DNA of 64,000 nt, taken from the NCBI RefSeq assembly GCF_028023675.1, contig NZ_JAQIOZ010000001.1:248001-312000 (forward strand), in the 5' to 3' direction. The position numbers and the translations under genes are program-made. How positions within the stretch are numbered: the stretch's first letter is position 1; each line of letters opens with the position of its first letter. Source of the stretch: Primorskyibacter aestuariivivens. Lineage in GTDB: Bacteria > Pseudomonadota > Alphaproteobacteria > Rhodobacterales > Rhodobacteraceae. Below the pieces are notes generated by a model. It made no database searches. It saw only the letters and a list, made by a program, of their open reading frames with translations, and had not been told where the DNA came from. Positions 60,973 to 64,000 of this stretch are shown here, in pieces.

Positions 60973-62316
60973 TCAAATTGGTGTCGTTGAAATCAGCGCC
61001 AGCATGGAGCCCGGTTTGGACAGGTTCGGCAAGCCCGGATCGGGTGCGCGAAACACCGTCCGGGACATGGCGGTTTCAATGGCCCGCCGGAGCAGGATGC
61101 TGCCCAGCGGCCCGAACCGCCCGTCACGCCCATGAAACTGCGCCTCTAGCATGAGCACAAAGAACAAGGGACAATTGCCCAGCGCTTCCGTTGCAACCGG
61201 CTGTCCGATTGCAGCGCTCAGGCGCTGCGCAAGGGTATCGGGAGCAAGCTGCGCGGCCCATGGCGCGGGTAATTGCGCAATAAGGGCCACCATGTCCGGG
61301 CTGGCCAGGGTCAGCGGATCAGTGGTCTGCGCCGTGATCACATCCAGATCCAGCACCGGCGCGCCGCGCGCCATGAGATCGGGGGAACAGCTTGCGCAAA
61401 GGCCGGTCTTGGTGCCATCCGCCGGGACGCCGTTGGCAAGGTCGTGAAAGAAAAGCCGCCAGTCCAGCTTCCAGCTGCTCGACACTTTTTCATCATTGTC
61501 CGGACGCCCCAGCAGAAACTCGCGCAGCGACCGGTGCCTTTGGGTAAACCTGTATTCACTGCGCGGCAGCGCATGGAAGGTCCGGAAAACCCCGTGCAAC
61601 AGCGTCGCCTCGTCCACCACGGCGAATGGGGCCATTTGCTGCGGGGTCATGGCCATCACGTCCGGGTCGCAAAAAATGTCCAGAAACTCGGTCTGGATCA
61701 GCTTGTGCCAGATGCTCAGCACATGTGACCGCGCCTGCGCATAGGCGGCAAGCTTGGTGACCTTGTCAAAGGTCCCGCCCCCGCCGAGCGCAGGTTCGAT
61801 TTCCAGCGCGACCTTGTTGTGGAATTTCATCCAGATCACCGTCAGCCGGTGAAGGATCGTGGTATCCCGGTTGCGCCCGTCATAGAGCGCGCGGACGCTC
61901 TGGATATTGCGCCCCTGTGGACCGGGCTCACGATAGGGCTGCGAGATGATCGCACCGGGTTTGACCCGGAATAGAAATGTGTTCGGATCATAGAGATGCG
62001 GCAACATCATCGGGCCGGGACCATAGATGGTTTCCAGCGTCAGCGGATTCTCGATCAGGTTGTGACGGATCCGCGTCCAGTCATCCCCGCCATAGTCATG
62101 ATCATCGCCGGTCTCGCGTGCGAAGGGCGCGTTGGCCAACGGCGTGCTGTTGCCCAGATCATGGCCGATCAACTGCCCGAAATAGGTGTAACCCACCGGA
62201 ATATGTTCCTTGCCCGCGATGCTGATGTCACGCCAGGCCCGGCTTGAAAAATCAAACGGAGGAAGCCCACCCGCCCTGCCCGCTGGCGGCGTGTTATTGG
62301 TAAATGTGTTTGGCAC
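60973..62316 (-). CDS. Animal-type heme peroxidase family protein
   Basis: 447 residues, peroxidase-cyclooxygenase superfamily. Distal side: VGYTYFGQLIGHDL gives Gln48 and His52. Catalytic Arg148 is in DGRNRD, and WMKFHNKVALEIE follows at the family spacing. Proximal His248 is in VFRTFHALPRSEYRF. Compared with myeloperoxidase, the heme-ester Asp before the distal His is Gly51 and the second ester residue Glu is Asp151, so covalent heme linkage may be lost. No signal peptide is seen, so it acts in the cytoplasm unless exported otherwise. GTG start with AAGGGG upstream. Confidence 0.87.
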   Translation of the reverse strand: MPNTFTNNTPPAGRAGGLPPFDFSSRAWRDISIAGKEHIPVGYTYFGQLIGHDLGNSTPLANAPFARETGDDHDYGGDDWTRIRHNLIENPLTLETIYGPGPMMLPHLYDPNTFLFRVKPGAIISQPYREPGPQGRNIQSVRALYDGRNRDTTILHRLTVIWMKFHNKVALEIEPALGGGGTFDKVTKLAAYAQARSHVLSIWHKLIQTEFLDIFCDPDVMAMTPQQMAPFAVVDEATLLHGVFRTFHALPRSEYRFTQRHRSLREFLLGRPDNDEKVSSSWKLDWRLFFHDLANGVPADGTKTGLCASCSPDLMARGAPVLDLDVITAQTTDPLTLASPDMVALIAQLPAPWAAQLAPDTLAQRLSAAIGQPVATEALGNCPLFFVLMLEAQFHGRDGRFGPLGSILLRRAIETAMSRTVFRAPDPGLPNLSKPGSMLALISTTPI

Positions 62317-62342
62317 GTGTCAAATTCCCCTTCATTCCGGTT

Positions 62343-63236
62343 TCAAATGAATGGCGATGTCGCTCCTTTCGGCTCAAAGGTTTCCCCGTTTTCCCAGCGG
62401 CAGAACCAGACCTCGCGCTCCATCCAGTCCGGACCAATCTCGAAAAAGCGAAACCCCGCGGGCGCATTTTGCACAAGATCATCTGGCACCGTTTCTGTGT
62501 CCGCGAGGACCGGGGTCGGCGCGTCCAGTTCCGGCAGGCGCTCTGGACAGCGCGCGACATACATCGCGATCTTGGCCTCGACGCGGGACATGTCCAGCCG
62601 CGAATGCCCGCTTCTTGTGGCGAGCACCTCCATCAGGTTAACCTCCATCAACAGGTTTTCACAAAACGCCTTGTCCATGGCATCGACCAATCTGTCAGAG
62701 GTGCCAAACCCCAGAATCGGGTCTTGCCCCGTCGAATAGCTGGACATGCAGATCACCACATGCACCGGCCCATCCGTATCGATGCGCCAGAACCGCGTGC
62801 TGCGTTTGACCGACGCCATCGCCCGGCTCTGGTCGATTCGCGTCCTGATCCCGAGGCTCTCCACCCATGTCTCCGGAATGCTCTGCGCCTCCAACGCGCC
62901 ATCCCACCAGCGCGAGACCACGCTGCGTTCCCGTGCCTCGAAATAGGCATGCCGATATGCGATCGCCCGATCAGGATGCGCGGACACGCCATCCAACGGA
63001 TCGAAATCCCCCATGCCGCCCGCCTCGCCGCCCTGCAGCCCGGACACGGCCAAACGCTCGGCCGTTTCGCTGAGACAGCGCGCCAATGCGCCTTCGCGCG
63101 TGTAGTCCAGCCCGCTGGCCGTGCGGCCGGACTTGGTGATCGCCTGAATGATCGACACGCCGGGCGCGAAAATCGACGCGCGCCAATCCTGCCTGTCCCA
63201 TGTGGAAATCAGCTGCGTTTCATGACTGTTATTCAT
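62343..63236 (-). CDS. YcaO-domain protein, first gene of the peroxidase operon
   Basis: 297 residues. The ATP-binding YcaO fold is seen from its three acidic motifs: SETAER (56-61), FEARER (99-104) preceded by GVSAHPDRAIAYRHAY, and Glu193/Glu198 in MDKAFCENLLMEV. YcaO enzymes phosphorylate a peptide amide and form azolines, thioamides or amidines. It is shorter than usual (about 400) and lacks the proline-rich end of azoline-forming members. No E1-like, TfuA or RRE partner is near. It has no good ribosome site: a 14-codon ORF ends across its ATG, so translation may be coupled. Confidence 0.8.
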   Translation of the reverse strand: MNNSHETQLISTWDRQDWRASIFAPGVSIIQAITKSGRTASGLDYTREGALARCLSETAERLAVSGLQGGEAGGMGDFDPLDGVSAHPDRAIAYRHAYFEARERSVVSRWWDGALEAQSIPETWVESLGIRTRIDQSRAMASVKRSTRFWRIDTDGPVHVVICMSSYSTGQDPILGFGTSDRLVDAMDKAFCENLLMEVNLMEVLATRSGHSRLDMSRVEAKIAMYVARCPERLPELDAPTPVLADTETVPDDLVQNAPAGFRFFEIGPDWMEREVWFCRWENGETFEPKGATSPFI

Positions 63237-63480
63237 TCTGCAAACAAGGCTCTAAAAAATACCTGGTTACCATTTCGAGCCCAGACTTCTCTAAGGTCAA
63301 GAAATATTGGCCATTATTGCGACGCGCCGCCCCCGAACGAAACCGGCGACCGACATCGCGACACTGATCCGCGCCCGTGATTTTTCTGTGACTTTCCTGG
63401 GCGGCCCGACAGCAGCGGCCTGCAGGCAAACAGGGACCAAACGCCATGGCCTTGCGCGTCTGTTCACCGATGGAATGAGA

Positions 63481-63557
63481 TGGTACCGCCTGCCCGGTTC
63501 GAACGGGCGACCTCTTGATCCACAATCAAGCGCTCTAACCTACTGAGCTAAGGCGGC
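63481..63557 (-). tRNA. tRNA-His(GTG)
   Basis: Full cloverleaf on the minus strand: acceptor GCCGCCT/AGGCGGT, D-arm, anticodon stem CTTGA/TCAAG with loop TTGTGGA (anticodon GTG), T-arm GCCCG-TTCGAAC-CGGGC, discriminator A73 and encoded CCA. There is no encoded G at -1 (base is T) and pair 1-72 is G:U. Confidence 0.96.
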
Positions 63558-63628
63558 ACTGACGGGCGGAATAAACGCGGTGCGGCACGAATGCAAGCCA
63601 TTTGCCACGGATTTTTTGCCGCTTCCGC

Positions 63629-64000
63629 TTACAAATCCACTTCCCAGGCCTGCTCCTCCAGAGTCACACCAAAACTCACCACAGGTTTGCTTGAAACACA
63701 GCGCCAACCGGCCTTTTCATAAAGCGCACAGGCCGCTCGATGGCTGGCATGTGTCCAAAGCACCATGCGCCTATAATCCTGTGCGCGGGCATGTGCCATG
63801 CAGGCGTCCAGCATCCGCCGCCCCAGCCCCTGCCCCCGCGCTTCGGGCAGCAGCAGGAAAAGCCGCAGCCTGGCCGTCCTGTCATCCACATGCACACATA
63901 ACACCGACCCCAGACGCTGCGCGCCCCGCACCGCGATAAATCCACGTTCGCGCGGGGCGTCGCGCCCGCGCATGAAATCATCGAGGATGTCGGATACCAG
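63629..64000 (-). CDS. GNAT acetyltransferase domain, N-terminus cut by window edge
   Basis: The frame is open to position 64000, so only the C-terminal 123 residues are seen. The acetyl-CoA loop LLLPEARGQGLGRRMLDACM and the end ALYEKAGWRCVSSKP are typical of GNAT enzymes. The preceding LVSDILDDFMRGRDAPRERGFIAVRG resembles the link region of two-domain proteins that carry an N-terminal MarR-type HTH, so the full gene may be a MarR-GNAT fusion. The target is unknown. Confidence 0.82.
   Translation of the reverse strand: MVSDILDDFMRGRDAPRERGFIAVRGAQRLGSVLCVHVDDRTARLRLFLLLPEARGQGLGRRMLDACMAHARAQDYRRMVLWTHASHRAACALYEKAGWRCVSSKPVVSFGVTLEEQAWEVDL

Noticed and set aside
63229-63525. 98-codon ORF before the YcaO gene
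   Set aside because: Its 5' half runs through the tRNA-His gene. Only the last 14 codons, which overlap the YcaO start, could be a coupling ORF.
1-64000. CRISPR array, prophage or integrative element
   Set aside because: No regularly spaced repeats, integrase, phage structural genes or att-like repeats at the tRNA-His gene were seen.

Overview
The window looks like chromosomal DNA from a Rhodobacteraceae (Roseobacter-group) alphaproteobacterium. The evidence is high GC, the order phaZ / phaC-phasin-phasin-phaR, rluD beside rpoH, an hflK-hflC-DUF2065-Do-protease string, a tRNA-His with A73 and no encoded G-1, and intergenic repeats of a type I recall from this family. No rRNA, CRISPR array, prophage or complete insertion sequence was seen.

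Positions 1-14460 are mostly housekeeping: membrane proteolysis (Do-type protease, DUF2065, HflC, HflK), redox and sugar metabolism (gor, rpiA), a GFA-fold protein, a GST followed by L-serine dehydratase, a large acidic disordered protein, thiamine pyrophosphokinase, an EamA exporter, a sugar transferase and Mn-dependent pyrophosphatase. Positions 14461-20188 hold a small scrambled patch. A truncated DUF6151 gene fused to an IS110 transposase tail lies inverted relative to an intact DUF6151 gene, with a small cysteine-rich ORF, pyrG, secG and an MFS gene between them. Positions 20175-22555 carry a duplicated pair (secreted protein + TerB-like protein).

Positions 22552-31699 form a nitrogen-compound region: a PhnD-like protein, a polar-amino-acid ABC transporter, two glutamine-synthetase-like ligases, a class I amidotransferase and a PuuB-like oxidase. 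Together they suggest uptake of amines or amino acids and a gamma-glutamyl route. A DegT aminotransferase follows. Then comes a cobalamin riboswitch with cbtB and cbtA, a His-rich exported protein and a DUF1636 protein, which suggests cobalt supply. Positions 35196-40399 are a polyhydroxyalkanoate (PHA) granule locus with duplicated phasins; their promoters carry a shared dyad fitting the reported PhaR operator. rpoH (41513-42409) has a textbook sigma-32 promoter, so it probably activates itself.

The most unusual part is 43991-63236. A membrane redox module (b-type membrane protein, Tll0287-like monoheme protein, five-heme cytochrome c) lies divergent from two paralogous beta-rich proteins and a 3321-residue protein of unknown family, closed by a terminator. 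A BTAD/TPR regulator follows. Convergent to it is an operon of YcaO-domain protein, animal-type heme peroxidase and an unknown 242-residue protein. I know of no described system with this set of parts; it is the best candidate for a new system. The window ends with tRNA-His and a GNAT domain cut by the edge.
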